A DNA stretch of 21,139 bases from Chara braunii. Taxonomy: Eukaryota; Streptophyta; Charophyceae; Charales; Characeae. Position numbers and translations under genes: made by a program. Positions 6,801 through 16,098 of this stretch are shown here, piece by piece. Numbering within the stretch: position 1 is the stretch's first letter; each line of letters opens with the position of its first letter. The notes under the pieces are model-generated. The model searched no databases. It saw only the letters and a list, made by a program, of their open reading frames with translations, and had not been told where the DNA came from. The stretch lies in the NCBI GenBank assembly GCA_003427395.1, contig BFEA01000015.1, positions 4,371,183 to 4,392,321 of the forward strand. The letters run 5' to 3'.

Positions 6801-7172
6801 GGGCCCAGCATCCCATGAGTACATTCGGAAAAACCATCAGAAAATTTCATGACAATGAACCTAAGGATATACTGAGAAAGTCCAATTGAAAGAATTGAAA
6901 GAATTTAGAGCTACTTCAAAGTTTTTTTGTAAGGGACTTCAGAGATAAACAAATAGCAGAAGAAGACTCGGGAGTCGACCAACAGTCCTCCTCACCCCAC
7001 TCCGACAAGACTTACTGCAGCAAAGCCGCCATCTCTACTGCTGCTATGCCCTATTTTTGTCCTACCAGCTAGCCCCTTCGCTAGCAGGACGCGTGATACC
7101 TTTCTCTCTCGATCCCTTTCCTTCCCGTTACTCATAAGAAGGTACGGGAATAGACTGCAAAATTCCTAAAAA

Positions 7173-7181
7173 AAACCCTAA
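7173..7181 (+). promoter_or_regulatory. telo-box-like motif AAACCCTAA
   Basis: Exact match to the plant telo-box found in some plant promoters. A nine-base match could occur by chance; role unknown here. Confidence 0.3.
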
Positions 7182-7246
7182 TCTCGCAAAATCCCTAACA
7201 GATCCTTCCAAGGATCTCCAACACTGCCGTATTCCCTGCCGAGCTT

Positions 7247-7900
7247 CCAGGCCTCACACCCCCCGTCCTGCTGGGTTACAGGGCAACACAACTCACCCCA
7301 GCTCCGGCCAGCGTTGTCTGAGCAGCAACCCTTGGTTGTCCCGTGGAATGCCCCCCCAAAGCACCCCCAGATCTCTCTACCAGGCCTCATGCCCTTGCGT
7401 CAACAGGTTACAAGGCAACACCCCACCACCGGCCAGCGTCGTTCTGGCGTCGAACAGCCTTAGGTCACCGAGTATTACAGCCTTGAAACTACCTAGAAGA
7501 GATTGCCAGGAAACCCCAGGATCCGGAAGACAGTTTAAAGACAGAGTAGATTACCCCCTTTTTTGAAAATTGGATTTAACTACGTAAAAATTCGTAATTG
7601 CAAACATAGAAGAAGACGTGGCGGGTCCTACAGATGCTCAGAAACCCTTGAAACCCCTAACGCCCCTTCCGAGGCCTTTCAACACTGTCCTACTCCCTGC
7701 CGAGTTCTTCCAGGTCTCACACCCCACATCCTGCTAGGTTACAGGGTGACACAACTCACCCCAGCTACGACCAGCGTCGTCCCAGCAGCAAACCTTAGCT
7801 GTTCCGTGGGATGCCCACCCCTAAGCATCCCCAAATGTCTCTACCAGGCCTCATGCTCCTGCATCACAGGTCACAGGGTAACACCCCAGCTCCGGCCAAC
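7247..7900 (+). repeat. Four-copy imperfect repeat in the leader, arranged as two doublets
   Basis: A unit of about 60 bp beginning CCAGG-CTCA and continuing through GGTTACAGGG-AACAC and CCGGCCAGCGTC starts at about 7247, 7380, 7710 and 7844. Spacings are 133, 330 and 134. The pairs 7215-7442 and 7676-7900 match as larger units of about 225 bp, including CACTGCC/CACTGTC, CCCTGCCGAG and CTACCAGGCCTCATG. This implies a small duplication followed by a larger one. There is no coding constraint visible, since indels break every frame. Confidence 0.8.
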
Positions 7901-7917
7901 GTCTCCCTCCCACCCAA

Positions 7918-8200
7918 CTTCGAGGGTAGCGAAGTGCTGGTCAAATTTTCTCATCTTTAGTCTTTTTCTTGACGACACACTTCGACCTCATGGGGGTAAC
8001 GAAATGCTGCCGAAATTTTTGAAAAACTCCAAAATTTAGTTTTTCTCTTCACCCTCCTCCACCTCCTTTTTTATTTATTTTTCTGAAAATTTAAATTTGC
8101 GGTATTTTGAAAGTTAGTGTGCTCCTCTCGCTTTTTCCTTCCTCTTGGCACATTTTTGACCCCATGTGGGGTGCGAAAATGCTGCCGAAAATTCCAAAAA
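7918..8200 (+). repeat. Imperfect repeat around GAAATGCTGCCGAAA
   Basis: A unit ending CATGKGGGT-GCGAAATGCTGCCGAAA is present at about 7975-8015 and 8145-8190, with a weaker copy (GAGGGTAGCGAAGTGCTGGTCAAA) at about 7921-7945. It adds to the repeated structure of the leader. Confidence 0.6.
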
Positions 8201-8385
8201 AATAAATATCACTTCTTTTTTCACATTTTGTTTGTTTATTTATTTCTTTATTTTTATTATTATTATTTTTTTAATTTTTATCTTGAAATTTCATTGTTTA
8301 TTTTATTTTCTCTCCCCCTCCCCCCCATGGGTATTATTTTATTTTCTTGATTAGGTACCCGCTACCCTCCCCTAACCACCCAAAC

Positions 8386-8433
8386 CCCGGTTAGGGTTTT
8401 CTTAGGGTTTTTCTAGGGTTTAGGATTCTCCTA
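8386..8433 (+). repeat. Degenerate plant-type telomere-like motifs (TTAGGGTTT)
   Basis: GGTTAGGGTTTTC, TTAGGGTTTTTC and TAGGGTTTAGG follow each other, close to the TTTAGGG plant telomere repeat but irregularly spaced. They lie about 215 bp before the gag start. Confidence 0.6.
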
Positions 8434-8647
8434 AAGCCCCCTACTCCCCCGCCTACTCCCGTCGGGCACCCTAGACCCGAACGACTCCTCTCCCCTCGAC
8501 CGGATTCACGCCACCATCTCACACGCGACCCGCTGGTCACGGGGCGAGCTGACACACGACTACCCACTCCGCTCTCGCGATCCCCTTCCTCACACTGCTG
8601 GTCCACTGTCCCCATACCATAACCCCTCTTTCCTCCCACCTCCCACC

Positions 8648-9920
8648 ATGTCTACCTCTCTTCCTCCACCGCCCACGGATAGGGCTACATCTGAGGAGCT
8701 CGTAGCGGCGGCGTCCACCTCTCAGGCGTCCACCCACCCGACGGTCCAGGAACAGCACGTTGTGGACCCCACAGACATCCACGATGTTCTTGTGTCTCTC
8801 CTTGCACCTCTGCAAGCGCGACTCGATGCGCTTGCACCCTTGGAGAGGCAAGTCAACGCACTCGCCCTTGAAGTTCACCACCTCAAGGGCTCTCCTCATC
8901 GCTCTCCTCACCACTCTCAGACCTCATTCCCTACTGGCTCGGAGTTCGGCTCTCCACGAATCCAAGGACGGAGACGTGGTGGTTCGTCCTCCTCCGCGGG
9001 TCAGGCCCAACACTCCCCCTCCGCAGTGGTGAGTGTTGCTGTCGCTCAGACCATACCATCTGTTGTGGCACATCCAGTGGCCCCTGCCACTCCCGCCACC
9101 CCTGCCGCTTCGGCCACTGCCGCATGTGCCGTCGCTCAGATATTAGTATCTGGCCAGGCAGTTTCATCTACCCACCCCAGTGCTGCTCTCCAGCTTTCTG
9201 CACCGGTCGCGGCACTACGACTTGGAGTTCGTCCTCCTCCCGCTAGGGTACTCTCTCCGGCCCCTCCACCCCCGACCCCGCGCACACAGCGGGTGGCTAC
9301 CCTACAGGCCACCGTGCGAAGCTCCAGGTTGAGATTCTCTCCCTGAGACAGCCTCACCCATCATAGTCTGCTCACCCTTCTTCTTCTTATACCGCCTTCC
9401 CACCTCTGTCTTGTCGGCTCGTTTCCTTCGACCGGCTCCCCCCCCTCTGCCCTACTACCTCGCTACTCCATCACAGTTGGCTGCGGCTGTTGCCTCCATG
9501 TCTGCTGGACCTTCCACCAGCAGCCCCGACTCTCAACCTGCTACCACTTCCACGTCTGCACCGGCCTCGACATTTATCGCCGCAGTGCAGGCCCCTCGAC
9601 CTCTCTCCCCTCGCCGTCAGCATAGCGGTCCCACCCTTGTGCGTCTGTCGGACATACCCGACTTCGATGATACGATGTGTGTGTCGCACTGGTTGCAGGC
9701 TGCCACACGCGCACTAACACTGACTAACACTGGTCAGGAGTTATGGTGCTCCGCACTCGCAACTAAATTGCGAGGCAGAGTGTTCTCCGCATGGGAGAAC
9801 TACTATACCCATTGTACTCGCTCAGGTGAGGCTCCCACTCTCGCGGATTTCACCGCGTTCCTCCATGACCGCTATGACATTCTCCACGATGCAACCGACG
9901 CCCTAGATCGGGTCACCTAG
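8648..9920 (+). pseudogene. gag: gag, N-terminal and capsid part, frameshifted
   Basis: Gag builds the retrotransposon particle. The start is ATG 8648 in a CCCACCATGT context. The first frame (to 9346) has a Ser/Thr/Pro/Ala-rich stretch with a short heptad-like segment (LQARLDALAPLERQVNALALEV), likely coiled coil. A frame change between about 9250 and 9410 is needed to reach the capsid: DFDDTMCVSHWLQAATRAL, ALATKLRGRVFSAWENYY and DFTAFLHDRYD, the W-A-L-G-A-W...W/F-F-L pattern of retrotransposon Gag. A TAG at 9918-9920, one C-to-T change from CAG, stops this frame; the capsid continues downstream in the same frame. Confidence 0.85.
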
Positions 9921-10650
9921 ACGCAGTGGCGCGGGTCCTCTGCACCAGCCGATCTTGAGTGGCATATTAGAGTGTTTCAGGACGCCCGCCTCATCTGCGA
10001 TGAGGCACTCCTACCTGAGGTCCTTTTGGCCAACAAGTTCGTAGTCAGTCTTTCAACTGACTACCGCATCGAGCTCTGGCGACAGAGCTTCGCCTCCTCT
10101 GAGCAGGCTTACGAGGCTGCTCGACAGTACCAGAAGATGCGGAGTCACTTCTCCGGCGCCCCATCTTCTTTGCGATCCACCGCCGTCGCCACGCAGTCAC
10201 GCGGCACCACGCGCGGTCGATCCTCATTCGCCGGTCAGTTTTGCCGACCAGCTCGACCTGGCGCGTCATTCTCTCGGTGCTACAGTTCTCTGGAGTACGG
10301 CGAGGATGCCTTGGCAGAGCTTGACCCTACCTTTGGGGACGCCCCCGAGGACATCGAGCTCCGAGACGTCATCCAGTATCACTTGGATAACGACATTGTT
10401 CCTGTGGTCGAGCGCCTGCAGATGGCCATGTTTCCCATGGGTCGTGCGCGCAGTCGGGTTGCACAGGCTGGCGCCCGCACACCCACAGTTCCTCAGATAG
10501 ACCTCCCGCAGGGTTTTGTCCCTCCTCGCGGAGCTCTATCCCCTGAGGAGCGTGCCGCCCTTGAGGCCCGTCGCGGCTGCTTTCGTTGCCGCCAGGATGG
10601 ACACACCTCCTAACGGTGTCCATACCATACTGCCCTCGATCGACACTATG
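9921..10650 (+). pseudogene. gag: gag, C-terminal capsid and CCHC zinc knuckle
   Basis: Same frame as the preceding capsid block. HIRVFQDARLICDEALLPEVLLANKFVVSL is the second half of the capsid domain (F-L-L segment), followed by a basic, Ser/Arg-rich region (about 10140-10270). Near the end is a nucleocapsid knuckle with Cys 10578-10580, Cys 10587-10589, His 10602-10604 and Cys 10617-10619, correct C-x2-C-x4-H-x4-C spacing. One of the spacer codons (10611-10613) is TAA, so the knuckle is cut just before its last Cys. Confidence 0.85.
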
Positions 10651-11176
10651 CTGACATCTCTCGTCAGCGTCGATCTCATTTCCCCCCGGCCCCGCCCGAC
10701 CAGCCCCACCCAGCAAGCCACGGTGCAGTGTACCACTGAGGCCTCGCACGTAGCCGGCTTCCCGACCACCGAGTCGCGGTTTGTCGTTTGGTTACCCCAC
10801 CAGAGGATCCTCAGGACACGACAGACGCAATTCCCTCTGCCCCATCGTCTGTCGAGGTACCATCTGCCTCACAGCAGACCGCCGCACCTAGTGCTTCCCC
10901 TCCGAGACTTTCGACGAGTCGCGCCATTCGCACAGCCCGTTGTAGCGCTCAGTTGGCGACTCGCGATGACGTTGTGTCATCTCTCCTGGACTTGAGTATT
11001 CTTCAGGCTCATCAGGAGCGACTCACGAGACACGTCAACGTCCTGCATCATCTTCTCTCTCTGCTTTCTGACCCTGATCGCACCCTACCCATTATCCCTA
11101 TTCGCCTAGGGACATCTACGAGGGTGTACCGCGCTTATGGGACTTTGGCTCGTAGGGAGATTTCGTTCACCCTCGA
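10651..11176 (+). pseudogene. Gag-protease linker, low complexity
   Basis: In the frame of the gag C-terminus (frame of 10788-11198) this reads as a Pro/Ser/Thr-rich stretch, then a predicted helical segment (SILQAHQERLTRHVNVLHHLLSLL, given here only as position about 10996-11070). No catalytic motif is present. Comparable spacers lie between nucleocapsid and protease in other Ty3/gypsy elements. A frame change near 11180 leads into the protease. Confidence 0.55.
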
Positions 11177-11869
11177 GTGGTTGAGGAAGCTCGCCTAGCT
11201 ACCTCTGGGTCTCGCTCTCCTATCTCCGTTAACCTTGAAGATAGCAAGACACAGTGCTTCTTCGATCAGATGGTCCCTGGCCTCCACTTCCCCCTCACCC
11301 TCCAGCCACCGGATAGTACCCTAGCGCCTCGGCGCTACCATTCCTTCACATACTTCGACGTGATGGAGACTGGGTATGACTTTATCCTTGGCACTCCGTG
11401 GTCTCGTCGGTTCCATGGCACAAAGGCCGAAAGGACGACCGAGACACTCGTTCTCAAAACGAAGTGTGGTCAGACCCATCGAGTCCCCTTCATTGGAACC
11501 ACGGGCGACACCCCTCCAGACCTACCTCCCAAGGACCCTCGTCCCTCTGGGTCCCACCCAGACATAGCCTTCACTTCTCCTCGTCAGTTTGCCCACTTCA
11601 TACGACAAGAGGACGTCATGTTCTACTTAGTGAACGTCATGGATCTTCTTCGCTACGATCCACTCTGTCCCGAGGTTGAGCTCATCTCACTGGAGCCCGA
11701 TCCTCCTGACCCTTCCTCCATCTTCGCGGATCCCATCTCTACGTCCACCGTTAGCCTGCGGATACCCCCTCCACGTCCCAGGCCCCTGCGCCGTCGACTG
11801 TCGAGTCCACACATACATCTCGTGCCGACGCAGACATTGAGGAACTCACACGGTTCACGGCAGACTTAG
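11177..11869 (+). pseudogene. Retropepsin-like aspartic protease domain, active-site triad altered
   Basis: Cleaves the Gag-Pol polyprotein in intact elements. The active-site region here is VNLEDSKTQCFFDQM, at the place where the family has a D-S/T-G-A-T-x-x-F block. Asp is at 11240-11242 and Ser follows, but the Gly is Lys (AAG, 11246-11248). The second hallmark, YDFILGTPWSRR (about 11375-11410), matches the flap-distal YD-ILG-PWL signature and fixes the identity. The C-terminal part (11500-11869) is Pro-rich spacer. The triad change implies loss of activity, since the Gly is needed for the psi loop; it fits general decay of this copy. The frame shifts before the RT. Confidence 0.75.
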
Positions 11870-12687
11870 AGCCCGCTGTTCGTGACCTGATTCGAGAGTA
11901 CCGCGACGTCTTCCCTCCGTATTTCTCATACAGCGGGATCCCTCCGATGCGCGGTGTTAAGCATTCTATCCAGCTCGTGCCTGACTATCGTGTTCACCGT
12001 CAGACACCGTACCGACTCTCGATTCCAGAGGCGACGGAACTCAAGCGTCAGCTTGAGGAGCTCCTTCGACTTGGTTTCATTAAACCCAGTAACTCCCCTT
12101 GGGGTGCACTTGTCCTCTTTGCTCGCAAAGCGGACGGAACTCTACGCCTCTGCATCGACTACCACGGCCTTAACTGTTACACAGTTAAGAACAATTATCC
12201 CATGCCCCGCGCGGATGAGCTGTTTGACCGTCTGACAGGCAACCACTTCTTCACGAAGATCGATCTTCGTAGCGGCTATCACCAGATCCGCGTTGCCGCA
12301 GAGGATCAGTCGAAAACTGCTTTCTGGTCGTGCTTCGACCACTACGAGTTCACGGTGATGCCATTCGGCCTCACCAATGCACCCGCCACCTTCCAGATGG
12401 AGATGAACGACACCTTGAGGGTCATCATTGAAAAATACATTCTCGTATACCTGGACGACATCTTAGTCTACAGTCGTACCTTAGAAGACCATATCAGACA
12501 CCTCCGCAATGTCATACAACGCTTACGCAAGCATGACTTTTATGCCAAGCTTTGTAAGTGCCGCTTTGCCCAACGCAAAGTGGACTTCCTAGAGCACCAT
12601 GTGTCTGACCAGGGTCTCCACATGGACGACGCGAAGATCACTGCTATTGCAGGGACGCGTCTGCCAAGCAGCTTCACAGTTTTCTAG
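11870..12687 (+). pseudogene. Reverse transcriptase domain
   Basis: Ty3/gypsy RT in one open frame from about 11947 to the frame change at about 12650. Landmarks: GFIKPSNSPWGALVLFARK, DGTLRLCIDYHGLN (motif 2), KIDLRSGYHQIRV (motif A with catalytic Asp), PFGLTNAPATFQ (motif B) and YLDDILVYS at 12448-12474 (motif C, YxDD). LCKCRFAQRKVDFLEHHVS is the thumb/connection K-C-F-LGH block, with G-H replaced by E-H. The catalytic residues are all present, so this is the least damaged domain. At about 12650 the frame changes before the K-Q-L-x-x-FLGL segment, which continues at about 12667. Confidence 0.95.
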
Positions 12688-13470
12688 GCCTTAGTAGCTA
12701 CTATAGTAATTTTATCCAGAGATACGTTAGGTATTCCTATGTCCTTACGTGCACCCTCCTCCGGAAGAACTCGCCGTGGTTTTGGACACCCCTCTGCGAG
12801 GACGCCTTCCGCGCCCTCAAGAAGGCGGTGACTTGTGCGCCGGTTCTTTGCCTCCCAGATTTTGATCGCTCCTTCATCGTCACTACTGATGCGTTAATTT
12901 TTGTAGTAGGAGCAGTACTTTCTCAGGTGTTTCCCTCTCCTCCTAATGCACCTTATCCCCATGTTCCTCCTTTCCCCCCCCCTCCTGCTGACACTGCTTC
13001 TCGACTGACGCCTATCCTCCCACTACTTCCCTCCACTGACAGTCCTCCTATTACGTACTCCCCGACCATCGCGGATGATGGGACTATTGAGGCTCGTGCT
13101 GGGGATTGTCCGATCGCCTTCTACTTCCGTCACCTACTGCTTGCCGAGATAAACTACACTGCTGATGAACGTGAGGTTCTCGCAGTAGTTTATGCCATCC
13201 GACATTGGCGTCATTACCTGCACGGGGCACCCTTCACGGTGCGCACGGACAACTCAGTTCTCCAGGCTTTCCTCACGAAGCCTAAGCTTTCCCCTCGACA
13301 GGCACGCTGGTGGCGTGACTTATTGAAGTTCAGTTTCACCACTCAGCCCATCAAGGGTGAAACGAACCGCGTCGCCGATGCCTTGTCCCGCCGTCCTGAT
13401 CACAATCAGGAACCCATCCATCTTGTTGTCATCCCCATCACCACTGTTGATCAGTCGGTGATCGACGCAT
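12688..13470 (+). pseudogene. RNase H domain with proline-rich insertion
   Basis: Removes template RNA during reverse transcription. In the frame of 12828-13610: FIVTTDALIFVVGAVLSQ (first Asp 12888-12890), EINYTADEREVLAVVYAIRHW (Glu), VRTDNSVLQAFL (second Asp) and NRVADALSRRPD (final Asp). So all four acidic positions are there. Between VLSQ and the PIAFYFRHL strand lies an insertion of about 61 residues (12927-13109) rich in Pro, Ser and Thr, where related elements usually have a short loop. The connection region before it (12700-12830, YYSNFIQRYVRYS and PWFWTPLCEDAFRALKKAVT) is intact in sequence. The frame changes again near 13490. Confidence 0.9.
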
Positions 13471-13847
13471 ATTGCACTCAGTACTGCCAGTCTGCCACTG
13501 CCCCGATTATCGCGTCATCCACGCGACATTGCGGAGTGGCAAAACCGTTCCTTCCTACTCCCTCGGGGAGAACGACCTTGTGTACTGGCATGACAGATCT
13601 GGTCAGCTAAAACCACGTATCTGCGTTTCCTCCACCGGACAACTCCGCGTCCAGGTTGTGGCCGTGTTCCATGACCATGCAGTTGTCGGTCATATGGGCA
13701 AGACGTTGGCTCGTGTTTACTGCCTATACGTCTGGCCGAAGTCCAAGGACTTCGTCAAAGCCTACATCCAGGAGTGTCCTACCTGCCAGGAGGTGAACAG
13801 TGCGAACCACCTTCCTTATGGGTTACGGTCGTTGGTAGTCCATCTCG
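13471..13847 (+). pseudogene. Integrase N-terminal zinc-binding (HHCC) domain
   Basis: Reads in the frame from 13472: a GENDLVYW / LRVQVVAVFHDHAVVGHMG segment with the two His (first at 13670-13672), then VWPKSKDFVKAYIQECPTCQ with the two Cys near 13773-13784. This is the H-H-C-C finger that precedes the integrase core in Ty3/gypsy elements. The frame slips before the core near 13845. Confidence 0.85.
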
Positions 13848-14203
13848 ATGGATTTCATTGGTCCCCTCCGCCCACCCACTGAGCGCGGTCATGATGCTAT
13901 CTTGGTCGTCGTCAGTCACTTCACACAGCGTGCGCGTTTTGTCCCGTGCCGCTATCGCATTAGCGCTCGTGAGGTCGCCGACATTGTCTTCGACCGAGTC
14001 GTGAGAGATTACGGCTTACCTCATAGCATCATCTCCGGTCGTGATCCGCGCTTTACCAGCACATTCTGGCGACGCCTGCACGAGGTGTACGGATCTCAGC
14101 TCCGCTTCTCATCGTCTTACCACCCCTAGACGGATGGTCAGACTGAGATCACCAATAAAACTCTCGGTAATATCCTCTGAAAGTTCGTTACGGATGACCA
14201 GCA
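13848..14203 (+). pseudogene. Integrase catalytic core, D-D-E motif broken
   Basis: Core begins with MDFIGPL, the first catalytic Asp at 13851-13853. The second Asp should be the D of the S-D-R-D motif; here the sequence is SGRDPRFTS, with GGT at 14037-14039, so it is Gly. The Glu is in TDGQTE (14145-14147). A TAG at 14127-14129 replaces the conserved Gln of HPQTDGQ, and a TGA at 14178-14180 follows. Both are single C-to-T changes from CAG and CGA. Strand transfer by this copy would be impossible. Confidence 0.9.
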
Positions 14204-15109
14204 GTGGGACTTACACTTAGCCCACACGGAGATTGCATACAACCACGCTGTTTCGCCGCCACGGGGATGTCGCCATTCTATTGCGACCTCGGCTACCACC
14301 CTCTCGTACCCGCGGACTTCCTACGACCATCGCGGTTGCGCCCAGACACTCGTTGTCCTGCGCTTGATGATTGGATCGCCCACATGACGGCGATTATGAA
14401 GCGCGCACATGAGAGTCTAGCCGACTCTCAGACTCGCATGACCGCACGAGCGAACCGATCACGAATGGATCATCCATTCAAAGTCGGTGACGATGTGCTC
14501 GTCGATGCATGCCACTTACAGCTCGAAGAGGATACGCTTCGCAAGTTCAGGCGTCGTTTCTTCGGTCCATGCCGCATCCTTCAAGCTGGCAGTTCTGATA
14601 CTGCCGCTATTCCGGTCAGCTTCCGTGTGAAGCTACCTGATTACCTTCGACAGGCTCGCGTACACGATGTTTACCACGTCTCCTTGCTGCGTCCTTATCG
14701 CAGACCGTCTGAGCGCTTCACCGGACGCCCGTATGAGCGCCCTCCACCTATCATGGTGGACGGTCACGAGGAGTTTGTCATTTCCGACATCGTATCTCGT
14801 CGAGTGACCGACGATATCCCTCCACTCATCGAGTACCTTGTGCGTTGGAAGGGTTATCCTGATGAGGAGGCTATTTGGGAGCCCATCGAGCACTTGCAAC
14901 ACGCCAGGATGTTGGTGCGTGCATATGATCGTGCTCGTCGTGCTGAGATGTCTGCCCCTGCTCAGCCGACTGACCCTTTTCCTCCTCCTCCGGCTGAGGA
15001 GATCGCTGAGGACGAGCCCGCTCCCTCTGAGGCCATTCCTCAACCGCAGACGGTCGCCTCCGAGCGTCCACAGCGCAGTCATCGTCGCCCTTCGCGTTAC
15101 GATGATTGA
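14204..15109 (+). pseudogene. Integrase C-terminus with GPY/F domain and chromodomain
   Basis: About 300 codons, the longest uninterrupted stretch of the element; the true core joins it near 14260 after a frame change (SPFYCDLGYHPLVP follows the core). KVGDDVLVDACHLQ and FFGPCRIL form the GPY/F module, continuing to VYHVSLLRPYR. A chromodomain covers about 14768-14935: EEFVISDIVSRRV, IEYLVRWKGYPDEEAIWEP, with the aromatic residues (F, Y/W, W) that form the methyl-lysine cage in HP1-type domains. Chromodomains direct chromovirus insertion to heterochromatin. The last 50 residues are Pro/Glu-rich. Ends at stop 15107-15109. Confidence 0.95.
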
Positions 15110-16098
15110 CACTCTTATCCTCTATTTTTCCCCACTGACTCACACCATTAGGTACTTCATCATCAACTCTTCTTCACGATGTCAGCGTTTTGGGCTCTGC
15201 TTCGACATCGACTTCGGCTCCTAGTTCATCGACGTCATCGACCACTTCGAGGACTTCAGTCACCTTCTCGACTTCAGCCATCTTATCGGCTTCAGCTACT
15301 TTGGACGTGACTATTTCACGCCACCACCCTACCTTGTACATTCCCTTGCATTTGTCGCATGATGGTTCTCACTTAGCTGTGTCTCCTTTAGTTGGGCTCT
15401 CCCTTGGTATCGCATAGGCATCGGGACCGTAGCGTTATCTTGGCTTTCTTGCTACCCAACCTAGCTCCCTCCTCCCCCAGTCGGTGAGTTGTGTGTATGT
15501 TTCCCTCACCCACTGCCCTCATCACCCTAGTGTCGACTCTTGCATACCTTCAGCTAGGCATATCTCCACCCTATTCCAGGCTCCCCTTTTTTTTTCATGG
15601 TCGACGCTGCATGGTGTCATCCTTTTGTCGAGTATTACCCGCCCTGATGGTCTATCTGTTAAGGTAATTGGTTTTGTTTCGCTATCACTCTCCCACCTTG
15701 AGTCTGATGACCTATCCCACCTTCATGTGTGACTGCCCTTAGGGGTTTCAATTCTTAGGCTGCATTCACCCCCTCTGCGACCATCCCACTCTTAGTGGTT
15801 CAGCGACATGACATTATCTTGTGACATATCACTTTTTTTCCTTTCAGCACTGAGGCAATTACCTCTAGGACTTTAGGATTGTATATTGCTACATTTCATT
15901 TTTGTTGTTAGCTAGGACATGTATACTAGACATTTGCTTTGCTTTTGACATTATGTAGCTTAGGCTGCATCGCATGGACTCTGCATGGAGTTTGCTCCGC
16001 ATCCTAGATTTATCAGCTTTCTTTATTGCAGAGTTCCGTTGCTTTTGCGGATAGCATGTTTATGGCTTTTGTGATCTCCATTACAGCTCTGAGGATCG
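15110..16098 (+). other. 3' untranslated region of the retrotransposon, no gene seen
   Basis: About 990 bp between the integrase stop and the right LTR. The first part (about 15190-15320) has imperfect CGACTTCGGC/TTCATCGAC-type short repeats. The rest is anonymous and slightly T-rich. A good polypurine tract is not apparent: the bases before the LTR (TCTGAGGATCG) are only weakly purine-rich, another sign of decay or of a mis-set boundary. Confidence 0.6.

Larger units (their letters stand above)
5545..8647 (+). other. 3.1-kb 5' leader of the retrotransposon, repeat-rich, no supported gene
   Basis: The leader is unusually long for a Ty3/gypsy element. In order it holds a hairpin cluster with a T-arm-like motif (5816-5912), poly-C tracts (about 5950-5966, 6009-6022), two CCCCC/GGGGG hairpins, a TA tract (6115-6129) and CCAAGATCC-TGT-GGATCTTGG (6301-6321). 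Then come a 350-bp pyrimidine tract, a retroposon-like repeat, two pairs of duplicated blocks, an AT-rich zone (8200-8350) and telomere-like motifs. The open frames are short, overlapping, compositionally biased and without domains. Later insertions into the leader are likely; the poly-T-headed repeat at 6697 is one candidate. Confidence 0.7.

Noticed and set aside
6272-6818. Pro/Ser/Leu-rich open frames in the leader
   Set aside because: Product of the polypyrimidine tract; no domain, no start context, no conservation evidence.
7178-8350. Several 60-160-codon frames in the leader
   Set aside because: They overlap imperfect repeats whose copies differ by frame-breaking indels, so no coding constraint is visible.
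8537-9357. Minus-strand open frames opposite gag
   Set aside because: Shadows of the GC-rich gag coding strand; no recognisable motifs.
14633-15143. Minus-strand open frames opposite the integrase C-terminus
   Set aside because: The plus strand carries clear GPY/F and chromodomain motifs; the antisense frames show none.
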